Below are positions 45,859 through 55,500 of a stretch of DNA of 64,000 nt, piece after piece. Both the position numbers and the translations under genes were made by a program. This stretch comes from Oegoconia quadripuncta (taxonomy: Eukaryota > Arthropoda > Insecta > Lepidoptera > Autostichidae). The stretch lies in the NCBI GenBank assembly GCA_949316235.1, contig OX438757.1, positions 13,510,657 through 13,574,656 on the forward strand, in the 5' to 3' direction. Below the pieces are notes generated by a model. That model had not been told where the DNA came from and did not search any database. It was given only the letters and a program-made list of their open reading frames with translations. How positions within the stretch are numbered: position 1 is the first letter of the stretch; every line of letters begins with the position of its first letter.

Positions 45859-46177
45859 ACCGCCTCCGTGGCTCAATGTAAACAACATGGGTTTACGATT
45901 CGGAGGTCGCAGACTCGATCCCCAGCGATGTACATGTTTAAGTACTGGGTTTGGTTGGTGGTAGGGCGTTTTAAATGTCCACCTGGCTAGCTACCATCAT
46001 CTTATCTAAATCTGCTGCCAAGCAGCAATGTTAATAGCATTGTTGTGTTCCATGATAGCCAGTCCGCCAAATGTGTTGGGGTTTCCGGGTCAGTACGCTC
46101 CCACCTTCGACCTCATCTTCACTTAACATCAGGTGTGACTGAGGTCAAGTATCAACCCGTTGTGCATAAAAAAAAAC
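45859..46177 (+). mobile_element. SINE family C, full length
   Basis: ACCGCCTCCGTGGCTCAATG head (clear A-box), B-box region GGTCGCAGACTCGATCCCC, body GGTTTGGTTGGTGG and CCACCTGGCTAGCTACC, tail TCAGGTGTGACTGAGGTC, CCCGTTGTGCAT and A9. The best-preserved head of the family in the window. Confidence 0.75.
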
Positions 46178-47047
46178 TATTTAGCTGTTCATTACAACTA
46201 ATATTGTAACATCTGTTAGTAGACTTAGGGAAATAGACATGTTTGCGGAGCATAAAGATACCTTATTTACAGATTGTGCGTACAAATGTATGTACGTAAT
46301 TGCATGTATAGCTAAGCAACAATTCTTAAGGAGTCTTCGACATCTTTATATGACCAACCAAGCAAGATATTTAGAACCTAAAACTTCGCTTCAAATACGT
46401 TTAGTCCTCTGCATAAAGCTCCCTCTTAACTTTCTCATGGAGGTACGCTTAATCCACCATGAGGGCCTAGAGCGCATTGGTGTATTTATGTCAGACGAGT
46501 GGCTACTTGACCGGGACAGACGCAATACTTAACGTGCCCTCCGAAGCACGGGAACACTCGAATTAAAATGCCATCAGTGGTCAAAGAAGTAACGGCTCCA
46601 GACAATCCTTAACATCCCATTTAAAAACGAATAGCCAATACGAATGCGCCATGTGTGCTATTGAGTTACTTTAGTAAAAAGCCAAATAACCTTTTTGCTC
46701 TCAGCATGTAACTTTAAAATTTAAATTAGAACTCACCCAAATGCCGATCCCAAAATCCAATCTCAGTGAATTAATTACACGTAAGAGCAGCCGTCAGCAA
46801 AGGTCGCAAAACTGTTTTATAAAGCTTTCTTTCTAGGGTAATGCTAATGTTCTCGATTGTACACTTGTGCTGCTGACCGTATCTCAACGGCGTATACCCA
46901 AATTATTTTTACAACATTGCAACATAGGCCCTCCAACCTTATCTCTCGGTAAAACGAGCTGTTATTGGCATTAAATAAATTTAACAAATTGAGCCCTCGC
47001 ACCCACAAGTTTTAGATAGATACTGTATATTAAAACCGCTATACAGA
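46178..47047. other. gap with paired old repeat
   Basis: At about 46530-46690 the text CGTGCCCTCCGAAGCACGG, AACACTCGAATTAAAAT, AAAACGAATAGCCAATACG matches, with divergence, about 49185-49330 (AAGCACGAAAACACTCG, AATTAAAATTTCACTAG, AAAACGAATAGCGATTGCG): an old dispersed repeat. The 97-codon frame at 46239-46532 is not recognised. Confidence 0.45.
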
Positions 47048-47347
47048 ACGTCGGTGGCTCAGCGGTTAAGACGCGGTCTCCCAATTTGAGACGTTCGGGT
47101 TCGAAACCCAGGCAGGCCAATGAGTTGTAAATTTAATTTAATTACTTATGTGCTACTTGACTGCTCTTAAACGGTGAAGAAGAACATCTTGAGGAAACCT
47201 GCATGCCTGAGAAACAAAAATTCGAAGGCATGTGAAGTCCCCAACCTGCATTGAGCCAGCGTGGTGGACTATGGCCCATACTTCCTCATTATAAGTGGGT
47301 AGGCCTATATCCCTGCAGCGGGGTGTTTACGGGTTGAAATTATAATT
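47048..47347 (+). mobile_element. tRNA-headed SINE, family B, full length
   Basis: GTCGGTGGCTCAGCGGTTAA (strong A-box), GGTTCGAAACCCAGG (strong B-box), then GGCCAATGAGTTG, GAAACCTGCATGCCTGAG, GGTGGACTATGGCCCATAC, and end CCTGCAGCGGGGTG. About 300 bp. A reversed truncated copy is at 36886. The whole is SINE-like, not a working tRNA gene. Confidence 0.75.
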
Positions 47348-47368
47348 AAAACTGCTAGCGCTGTTTTA

Positions 47369-47781
47369 CCGCCTCCGTGGCTCAATGTAGAAAATAGGTA
47401 GAATTTACAAATCAAAGGTCGAAAGTTCGATTCACAGCTAGCTGCTTAGTTCTCGATGTGCAAGGGGATTTTAAAATGCCTGCTTGACTAGCTGTTCCGT
47501 CACACAAATACATACAGCTGGTTGTATCGGATAAGATAGCATGTCCTCTAATTAAATTAGGGCCTAGATACACATGTTCGAGCCGGCATAAATGAGCACG
47601 ACTCTATTGCTATCACTTATATGGGATATCTGCCGACCGGCCGCGCCGTTTCATGCCCCGGCCCGAACGTGTGTATAGCGCCCCTGAGAGATTTCAGGCG
47701 AGCGCATTTCCACCTTCAGCCCCATAATCACATAGCATCAGTTGTGATGGAGGTCGAGCGCATCAATAATTATAAAAAAAA
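47369..47781 (+). mobile_element. SINE family C, diverged or chimeric
   Basis: Head CCGCCTCCGTGGCTCAATG and B-box-like GGTCGAAAGTTCGATTC. The body is unlike other copies (inserted GC-rich GACCGGCCGCGCCGTTTC), and the end is CCACCTTCAGCCCCATAATC, ATCAGTTGTGATGGAGGTC and an A-run. Longer than other copies by about 80 bp, perhaps a subfamily. Confidence 0.55.
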
Positions 47782-47933
47782 CTTCAGCTCTGAAACCAAT
47801 TGTTACAGACTTGTACTAGAAAGTAGTATATAAATAAATAAAAATAAAAAAATTGAATTAAAAATAATTTATTTCAGGATTAGACCCATATTTTGGTTAG
47901 TAACTTATATTACACTATTCTATATAACTGTGA

Positions 47934-48140
47934 ACAGAAGGGACCATACGACTGCTGCAGCACAATCAGCACTATTTGGATGTGTGCAAGCGTATCCAAT
48001 GCCGCAGCATCACGGAATCCGACCCGTCCGACAGTGTGCTCAGAGTGGTGTTGGAGCTGCCGCACACGCGCTTCAAAATCGACGCGCTACGTATATTATT
48101 AGGCGATTTATGTCACTATCCATGGGTTAATTTTCCATAA
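47934..48140 (+). CDS. unrecognised coding-like exon or remnant
   Basis: From 47934 to a TAA at 48138-48140 one frame stays open for 68 codons with strong GC at third positions, unlike the AT-rich surroundings. It reads HNQHYLDVCKRIQCRSITES, DPSDSVLRVVLELPHTRFKI, DALRILLGDLCHYPWVN. There is no ATG, so it would be an internal or last exon, or a pseudogene. A possible acceptor is the CAG ending at 47937 or at 47960. The two overlapping ATG frames here look like shadows of this one. I do not recognise the protein. No partner exon was found. Confidence 0.4.
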   Translation, partial: TEGTIRLLQHNQHYLDVCKRIQCRSITESDPSDSVLRVVLELPHTRFKIDALRILLGDLCHYPWVNFP

Positions 48141-48189
48141 TCGTCGCCCTGGGTGATCCTGAATGTTATGTTGTAATACTTGCGGTCCC

Positions 48190-48480
48190 TCAGTCGCCTT
48201 TTATACATACATACATAAGGTCACGACCTCCATCCGAAACGGGGAGGTCAGAAATATCCCAAACAATAGTGTTTGGGTGTTCCAAACATTAAGAGTTTAA
48301 TTATTGATGTAACATCCACGTACAAAATATACAGAAATGCACACGTGACAGGTGGTGATCCCATCGCGGTTATAACATGCAAATCTATAGATATTTTTTG
48401 GTGGGAAGTTCCATGGTTGTCTTTTACGACACCCACGGGAAGAGGGGGGTTGGTTCTATTCTATTAGAGTGCCGAAATCA
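48190..48480 (+). repeat. dispersed repeat (GTGTTTGGGTGTTCCAAAC family)
   Basis: CATACATAAGGTCACGACC, GGGGAGGTCAGAAATATCCC, GTGTTTGGGTGTTCCAAAC, ATTAAGAGTTTAAT, AAATGCACACGTGACAGG, TTTTACGACACCCACGGG. Parts recur at 51535-51650 (forward) and 21795-21939 (reversed). Old dispersed repeat, type unknown. Confidence 0.6.
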
Positions 48481-49776
48481 CACAGCACTCACGTTTTATA
48501 CCCACAGAGAAATGCCGCGCCCTATTGTTCTTAGCCAGGGACCATACAGATACATCCCGTACCTACTCCCATATATAAAACTCCCCTTATAATAATAGGT
48601 GAAGGTTTCCATATATGCTGCCTGTTTCCCGTTGGAGTAAGCAGAGACCATTGACTTGCAACGATCCTGATATACTACTTTTGCTTCTAGGTTGAAGGTT
48701 TCCAATTTGATTTATATAAACGTAACCTCAATGGGGCAAAACCTTCTGCTAGAATGGATGTGGGTCATAACACTACACGCGTGCCAAGTGCGGATTTGGG
48801 TTTGTGTCAGATTAGAGGTCAGTGTTTTCGACCGCCCCTGCGTGGCCACCCAGGTTCCAACTTAACAACCCTTTAACGTGTCCTTTACAGGACAAAACAC
48901 TCGTATAGAAAATGCTACTAAGCCGCTAAACACGAATGGTTTGTATACAAGGATTTTATACCATCATTTTCTATCATACATCATTTTATATCATCACCAG
49001 TCCCATAATTGGAACCCTGCCTCTTATCATTGGAGAACCCTCTCTCACGGGTGGTTATCCACTACGCGGGCCAAGTGGAGTTAAGTGGATTTGTGTCAAA
49101 TTAGTGGTCAACTGACTGTGAATGTTAAGCCGTCATGGCTTAAAGCCTGCCTTCAATTGAGAGCAACCAGGATAGACTATTTAACGTGACTAAGCACGAA
49201 AACACTCGAATTAAAATTTCACTAGTGCCCACCCATCTAAGTACATAACTTCTCTAATTGAAAACGAATAGCGATTGCGACTGCTACACGAAAGTATTTT
49301 ACAGAAACAAATAAATAAATTACAAATTTTAAAATCTTCGTACAAGCTCTTAATTAAAGCTCGAATCATAAATTGAGATTATTTGGCAGAGTTATTTCCC
49401 GCTACTTTACGGGTTAATTATCCAGGCGATTAGCACTTGGCTTCAGCGTGAAATTACGGGAAGTTTCCTGTTTTAACAAGCGTTTATTATGTTAACTTGT
49501 GTGAATGTAAACAAAACTAGGATGTTGATTTTCACCCACATAGATTTAAATCTTTGCAAACCAACTCATAAGTGATAGATGACAATACAGCTTTTAGCTA
49601 AATACTATTGATATTATGCTTATTATGATAGGCCTATCGATATCCTTTCTGTTTATCAAGGTCAACTATCGATTATAAAACAATCGATTGTTATGCAACA
49701 CTAATTGGGTTTATGCATAAATGTGCCCAACCCTATATTGACCAAAATGCGGTCCCGCGTTATATCATTGCAGACG
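48481..49776. other. gap with old repeats
   Basis: At 48605-48700 CTGCCTGTTTCCCGTTGG, GTAAGCAGAGACCATTG and CAACGATCCTGATATAC repeat the family at 4740. Near 48735-48885 and 49020-49330 are paired phrases (GGTCATAACACTACACGCG, GTGTCAGATTAGAGGTC and GGTTATCCACTACGCGGG, GTGTCAAATTAGTGGTC), two diverged copies of another repeat. No gene. Confidence 0.45.
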
Positions 49777-50079
49777 TCCTGTAGCCTGATTCTCACATAC
49801 TCGAGATTTCAATGTCGAACGACATCAATAGGTTTGTCACTTTTACACACGTATATAAGTGTGAAAGAGATAGACATGCCAATGTCTATCGATAGACAAA
49901 TGTCGAGTGTGCGAGAATAGGGGTCCTGGAGCCTGATTCTCACATACTCGAGATTTCAATGTCGAACGACATCAATAGGTTTGTCACTTTTACACACGTA
50001 TATAAGTGTGAAAGAGATAGACATGCTAATGTCTATCGATAGACAAATGTCGAGTGTGCGAGAATAGGGGTCCTGTAGC
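49777..50079. repeat. 147-bp palindromic unit in tandem, twice
   Basis: Two near-identical copies (49777-49923 and 49924-50070), with the junction phrase TCCTGTAGC repeated at both outer edges. Each unit is itself an imperfect palindrome: TTCTCACATACTCGA against TCGAGTGTGCGAGAA, with inner pairs CACTTTTACAC / GTGTGAAAG and GACATGCCAATGTC, GTCTATCGATAGAC. Only two substitutions were seen between the copies. The 71-codon frame over it is chance. Confidence 0.75.
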
Positions 50080-50695
50080 ATACAAGTGTCGGGCCATGCA
50101 GGGCAGCATAGAAGATGCACTGCTCTATTACTTCATCATATTTGTATTCCACATCAATGGGGGCCCCTATATTTATCAGTATCTGTCTAAAAGAGAACTT
50201 CTAATATACTGTCTTGTCATTGTAATGTATATTTTACCTGTGTTCTTAACGAATGTTTATTACAAAGAGATCAATTGCAACTCTTTATCTTGGTTTAAAG
50301 CGGGGCCTGCACGCAAGCGTCATTCATTGCACGCGGATTGAGCCACACTTAATTTCTGCATTGTAATTTCGGTGCCATCAAGTGCTGCTTACCTTGTTTA
50401 CAGACACGCAGCACTGATATTAACACGACTTTAGTATTTTTTAATACTATTACTACACGCGACGCGGAAACATCTCTAGTCGCTTCTACTTCCCTAGTAC
50501 TTTTTAGTATAGATGGACTGTGAAACATTTTAATCTTCTACCTACCGGGGAATAACGCCAATTATTCTTATTATTATATCCATCTATAACTTAGTGTTAT
50601 TTACTTACTTCTTAACTAAATTCAAAAAAGGAGGAGGTTCTAAATTCGGTTGTAGTTTTTTATTGTTTGTTGCCTCGTGACTCTGTCATTTATTT
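50080..50695. other. non-coding gap
   Basis: A 95-codon frame at 50054-50341 overlaps the repeat end and has no domain. Near 50620 AAAGGAGGAGGTTCTAAAT is the repeat seen at 12880. Confidence 0.4.
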
Positions 50696-50893
50696 GACGA
50701 CCGGTTGGTGTAATGGATAATGTCCCTGTCAGCGAAACCAACGGTTGCGGGTTCGAATCCCGTGAGGGGTAAATGTTTGTGTGATGAATACGAACATTTA
50801 TTCCCGAGTCATCCATAGCACAAGTTTTGCTTAGTTTGGGATTAGATGATCGGTGTAAGTGTCCGAAATATTTATTTATTTATTATTTATTTA
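50696..50893 (+). mobile_element. tRNA-headed SINE, family A2, full length
   Basis: GACGACCGGTTGGTGTAATG with GATAATG (A-box-like), GGTTGCGGGTTCGAATCCCG (B-box), then TGTTTGTGTGATGAATACG, CACAAGTTTTGCTTAG, GTGTCCGAAATATTTATTT. The head and the phrase TGTGATGAATACG are shared with family A; the 3' halves differ. Confidence 0.7.
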
Positions 50894-51756
50894 TAAACCG
50901 TATTGGAAAATACTTTTTTGGTATTTAAAATGTACTTGTACTTGTAAATGTACTTGTATTTAAAATGTACTTGCACATTTGTCCCATTTTATTTATATGT
51001 TTCTTACACGCTGTCTTCGTCAATTGTTAACCAATTTCGAAAGTTTTTGGTTGGAAATTGTAGAGCGGTGCAGTGGTCCCGCTTAAATTTGGTGAAGATC
51101 GGATGATGGACTCCGGAGATATATAATGGATCCTTACTGGAATCGGTTGTTTTGTTAGTTTTTAGCGATTCAATTATAAAGCATTCTTGTCTCTCTTCTG
51201 TCATAAACAATTCCCACGGTCCTGTAATAACAGCATATATGAATAAATCCAATCAGACTGAGATATAAATTGGTCTGTGTAATAAATTGGAGCCAACATT
51301 TCGCCAGCAGAGCGGCGGACGTCGTATAAATGAATTAGGTCTGTCATAGTTGCACAGGTACTCATAGTGGACGCTGAGAGTTGATGTAATTACAGCCAGT
51401 TTAGTAGCCAACGTGTAGTTAAATGTGGGAATATTTAATCAACCGATCTCCAGTATAATTAGCAACGCTAATGTGTGCCAATCTAGTAATATAGTTGACC
51501 GAATATAAGAATTAAAGCGTAAAAGTTTTTATACATACATTTATAACGTCACGACCTTTATCACAAAAGGGGTTGGTCAGAGATATCCCAGAACAAAAGT
51601 GTTTGGGTGTTCCAAACATTAAAAGTTTAATGATTGAACTAATGAGTCATATTTAGGCTGTACCCTACGAGTATGAGACAACGTGTAGGAAAAATAGAAA
51701 TATTGTTAATATCTTGCCAATAAGAGGCTCCGAATATATTTTTCTTGCATTCGGAG
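50894..51756. other. gap with old repeats
   Basis: ATTTAAAATGTACTTG is repeated locally near 50935-50975. At 51030-51200 lies the GATGATGGACTCCGGAG repeat (compare 12600), and at 51535-51650 the GTGTTTGGGTGTTCCAAAC repeat (compare 48190). No gene. Confidence 0.45.
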
Positions 51757-51964
51757 ACCTTAGGCCCTTGGGGGCTGGGCACTCCTCAATTTTTCTTTAA
51801 TATTTCAAGGCGCTTAGCCGATGTCACTGGTGACCCGAGAGCTGGCTGTTTCCTCGCTCAACGCTTAAGTATCTGCATCCAGTGAAGAAACGCTGCCGGC
51901 GTTTTGGAGTACCTTGCCTGCCATGCGGTCCCAATTTTTTGCATTTGCATTTCATCTATTTATT
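51757..51964 (+). pseudogene. LINE polymerase C-terminus (GPWGLGT type), cut by BEL insertion
   Basis: The frame reads TLGPWGLGTPQFFFNIS, RRLADVTGDPRAGCFLAQRL, SICIQ, one in-frame TGA, then RNAAGVLEYLAC. It matches residue by residue the pattern of the remnant at 11840 (GPWGPET, GDRRASGFLA, QRGNAA). A dead copy. The BEL element's target duplication GTTAC lies at its downstream edge. Confidence 0.6.
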
Positions 51965-51969
51965 GTTAC

Positions 51970-52501
51970 TGTGCACGACCTCCTTATGCGATGAAGGAAC
52001 GGGCCGTGTTGCACCTGTGTTGATTGTTGAGAAAGAATACACTTTACACTTCTGTTTAAACTGTATATTTTTCCCAGAGCGGGGTGGTTTTAATCGACTA
52101 CACTGTTTGACGAACTGATTCCAACTGGCGTGAATTTGTCTAAAACGCCTATTTACGCTTTTTTCGCTATACGCTATACGTTCCTGCCGGGAAGCTACCC
52201 GCTGTTTTCTTAATATTACGGTAGGGGCGCTAGCGTCGCGCGACTCGTGCGCGTAGGTCCCTTCCCGGCAGCAATACGTTAACGAGAGCCGGTATGCTAT
52301 TATTTACAAGGTACCTTAATTCTATATTATCCTACCTGATTTTACAAAACAAACTATTCTAAGTGTATACAATCTGACTTATATCTAGTTATTCTAACTT
52401 ATAAACTGAAACTATATCTAATTAAATAAATCACATACTTTAATTATTGTCTGTTGTAATAGTCTACACACACACACACACACTTTCACTTGTCCCGCAC
52501 A
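51970..52501 (-). repeat. BEL 3' LTR (532 bp)
   Basis: Plus strand begins TGTGCACGACCTCC and ends CACTTGTCCCGCACA. Complete and uninterrupted. The single difference from the other LTR is near 52046 (ACACTTTACAC here, ACACTGTACAC there). Contains a (CA)n run near its right end. Confidence 0.95.
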
Positions 52502-52511
52502 TTCTCCCGCC
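52502..52511 (-). other. polypurine tract of the BEL element
   Basis: On the minus strand GGCGGGAGAA immediately precedes the 3' LTR start TGTGCGGG. This is the usual position and composition of the plus-strand primer; nine of ten bases are purines. Confidence 0.7.
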
Positions 52512-52539
52512 GTACAGAGCCGTCCGCGGGTTCTGTATT

Positions 52540-55500
52540 CTATTCTGGTGCGGGCACGTCGGTTGGTGGTAGCACTACGATGCGTTTGGTAGGTCGACGT
52601 AGTACACCACCTTGCGTCTGGACATCGACTACACGAACTTGGCCATCTTTACCGGGGTGGAGTGCGGTGATAATGCCTCGCGGCCATGTGTTGCGAGGCA
52701 GGTTTCCATCCACTATGAGCACCATGTCACCAATGTCGAGCCGTTTTCCGTGCCCATGCGGCTCCCGCCGGTGTTGAAGCTCGGGCAAGTATTCCTGTAG
52801 CCAGCGCGCCCAAAAGTGATCGGCTAATAGCTGTGCGCGTCGCCATTGTTTCTTGCCTGACAGGTCGCAATCGGTGAATGTTCCGGGCGGAGGTGTGCGG
52901 GACGAGCCACCGAGAATGAAGTGATTCGGCGTTAATGCTTCTTCATCTACAGGCTCGACGGATACGTGCGTTAACGGTCGACTATTCACTGTGTATTCCG
53001 CTTCAGCTAGAAGCGTGGCCAGGCATTCTTCGTGCGGGTGTTTCTCGTGTAGTATGCGGTAGAGGGCTGTCTTTACTGATTTCACGAGCCTTTCCCAGGC
53101 TCCTCCCATAAACGGTGCGGACGGGCATATAAACTTCCACCGGATCATATGTTTCGATGCTTCATTCCGTATTGCTTCTCGGAGTTCGCGTTCTGCGCCA
53201 TGCATGTTCGTCCCGTTATCGGAGTAGATCTCGGCCGGACATCCGCGCCGTGCTATGAATCGGCGCATTGCCATCACCGTTGAATCGCTGCTGAGATTCG
53301 CTGCTATTTCGAGGTGGATCGCGCGAGTCGTGAGGCACGTGAATAGTGCCACATATCTTTTTTCGTGGCGGCGTCCAACTGTCACGGATAATGGTCCAAA
53401 ATAGTCGAGTCCGACGAATGTAAATGGACGCTGATGATGTCCCAATCGAGTATGTGGGTGATCTCCGGTTGGCGGTGTTGCAGGCTGTGCTCTTCTAATG
53501 CGACATTTCAGGCATTGCTTTACAACTTGCTTAACGGTGGGTCGAAGGCGCACTACCCAATATTGTTGTCGGACTTCGTTCACAATAATTTCTGTGCTAC
53601 CGTGTGATAGCTTCGTATGTATCCAATCGAGGTACAATCTTGTATATGGATGATCGCCGTCCAGTACTGCGGGTTCTCGCTGTTGAGCGGTGATACCGTC
53701 CGCAGCTGCGATGCGGGATTTGAGCTTCACTGTGTCGGTATCATCAATGTATACAGACAGTTGTTTCAATCGGCTGTCCTTATGCTGTACTCTTTGTGCT
53801 CGTAGCGCCGCGATTTCTGTGGCAAAGGCTTGTTGTTGAGACGCTCGCACCCATAGTTGTTCGGCTCGACGAATGTAATCGGCGTCCAAGTATTTATATT
53901 GGGCGGCGTTAGTCTTACGAGGTGGGCCGCGGGCTGCGGAGCGTGTTGCTAATTTTTCTTTACGTGTTGAGCTTCGCCATTGTGGATCTTTTTCTATGTG
54001 GCGCTTCGTACGGCTGTAGTTAGTCTTCTGTGTTGATTTTGACAATAGGTCAATAAACTGAAGTACGCGTGCACTTGAGCGTATTAAGCGTAGCCACGAT
54101 GAGAAACGTGTAATGTCTGGGAGGGCCCCGGTAAGTTTGGGTCCTGTTATCGATGTCACGTGCACTCGTTCCTCGCCGGTAGTGCCAATGATTGTATCGG
54201 TTGTTTCTTGCGGCCACTCAGCTTCGGGTCTGTATAGGAAGGCCGGCCCGGTAAACCATCGGTGTTGCGTATCGAAGTCTGCCGGTATTCCACGCGTTGC
54301 GTCGTCTGCCACATTATCGCGGCTTGGTACCCAGTGCCATTCGTCGACTGTAGTCTCTTCTTCTATTTCTGCTACTCTGTGTGCGACGAAGGCCTTGAAG
54401 GTACGCGGTCCCGACCGTAACCAGGCGAGTGCTGTTTTTGAGTCGCTCCAGTAATATCGCTGAGAATAGGATACTTGATATTCGTCGGCAACTGTTTTTG
54501 ATAGGCGGCAGCCTAGCAAGGCGGCTTGAAGTTCTAGGCGCGGTACAGAGGTGATCTTGAGTGGTGTGACTTTTGCTTTAGCAGCTGCGAGGGACACGTG
54601 GATGGTGCCAATATTATCGATTACGCGCCAATACACAGCGGCAGCGTAGGCGGACTCGCTTGCGTCGACGAATGTATGTAGCTGCAGGTCGACAGCATCG
54701 GTGAGATGTAGATGACAGCGTGGTATCTCGATGTACTTTAATCGTTTTAAGTCTTCAACCCATTGATGCCATTTTTTCTGCGTGTTCTCCGGTATAGGGT
54801 TGTCCCATGCTGTGCCGGTACGCCAAGTCTCTTGCAATATTTGTTTTGCCTGTATAGTGATAGGCGAGGCGAATCCGAGCGGGTCAAACAACGACATCAC
54901 GGTTTTCAGTGCTTCTCGCTTAGTCGGTGTACGTAGTCCATTAACGATTTCAGGCGAGGCGCGCGCGAAATTCAAATTAAAGCCGAGCGTGTCTGTAGTG
55001 GGCCGCCAGGTGAGTCCAAGTATCTTTTCTTCTTTTATGTCGGCAAGTGTGACGTCACGGCTGTCGTTCGATGACTGTTCACCGTCGGTTATTGCTGTAA
55101 TCACTTCGACATTATTCGACGTCCACTTTCTTAAATTGAAGTTAGCTTCACGGTGCACTTGTTTCACTTCGGTCGATATTTCGATGGCCTTCTCTATTGT
55201 TGGAAAACTTTGGAGATAATCGTCCATATAGTGGTGTTTGATGATGGCCTCTGCCGCCTCGGGGTATTGTTCGCGGTGTTTCTCGGCATTGTAATTCTTC
55301 ACGAACAAAGCTGTACTAGGTGAACAGGCGGCGCCGAATATTACAGACTTCATACGGTACTGTTGTGGTGTGCCCTCCCGCCGCTGATCGCGCCACAGGA
55401 ATCGCAGTGAATCTCGATCTTCTTCACGGATGCCAATTCGTAGAAACATTTCTTCGATGTCGGCGGCGACTGCGATTGGATGTTGTCGAAACCGCATTAG

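Noticed and set aside
47048..47130. Possible tRNA gene (clear A and B boxes)
   Set aside because: No complete cloverleaf could be drawn, and the sequence continues into a 300-bp body found reversed elsewhere; it is a SINE head. The same holds for 10788, 29023, 36345, 45859 and 50696.
49777..50079. Short direct repeats as a CRISPR-like array
   Set aside because: Only two units, no spacers, eukaryotic context; it is a duplicated palindromic MITE-like unit.
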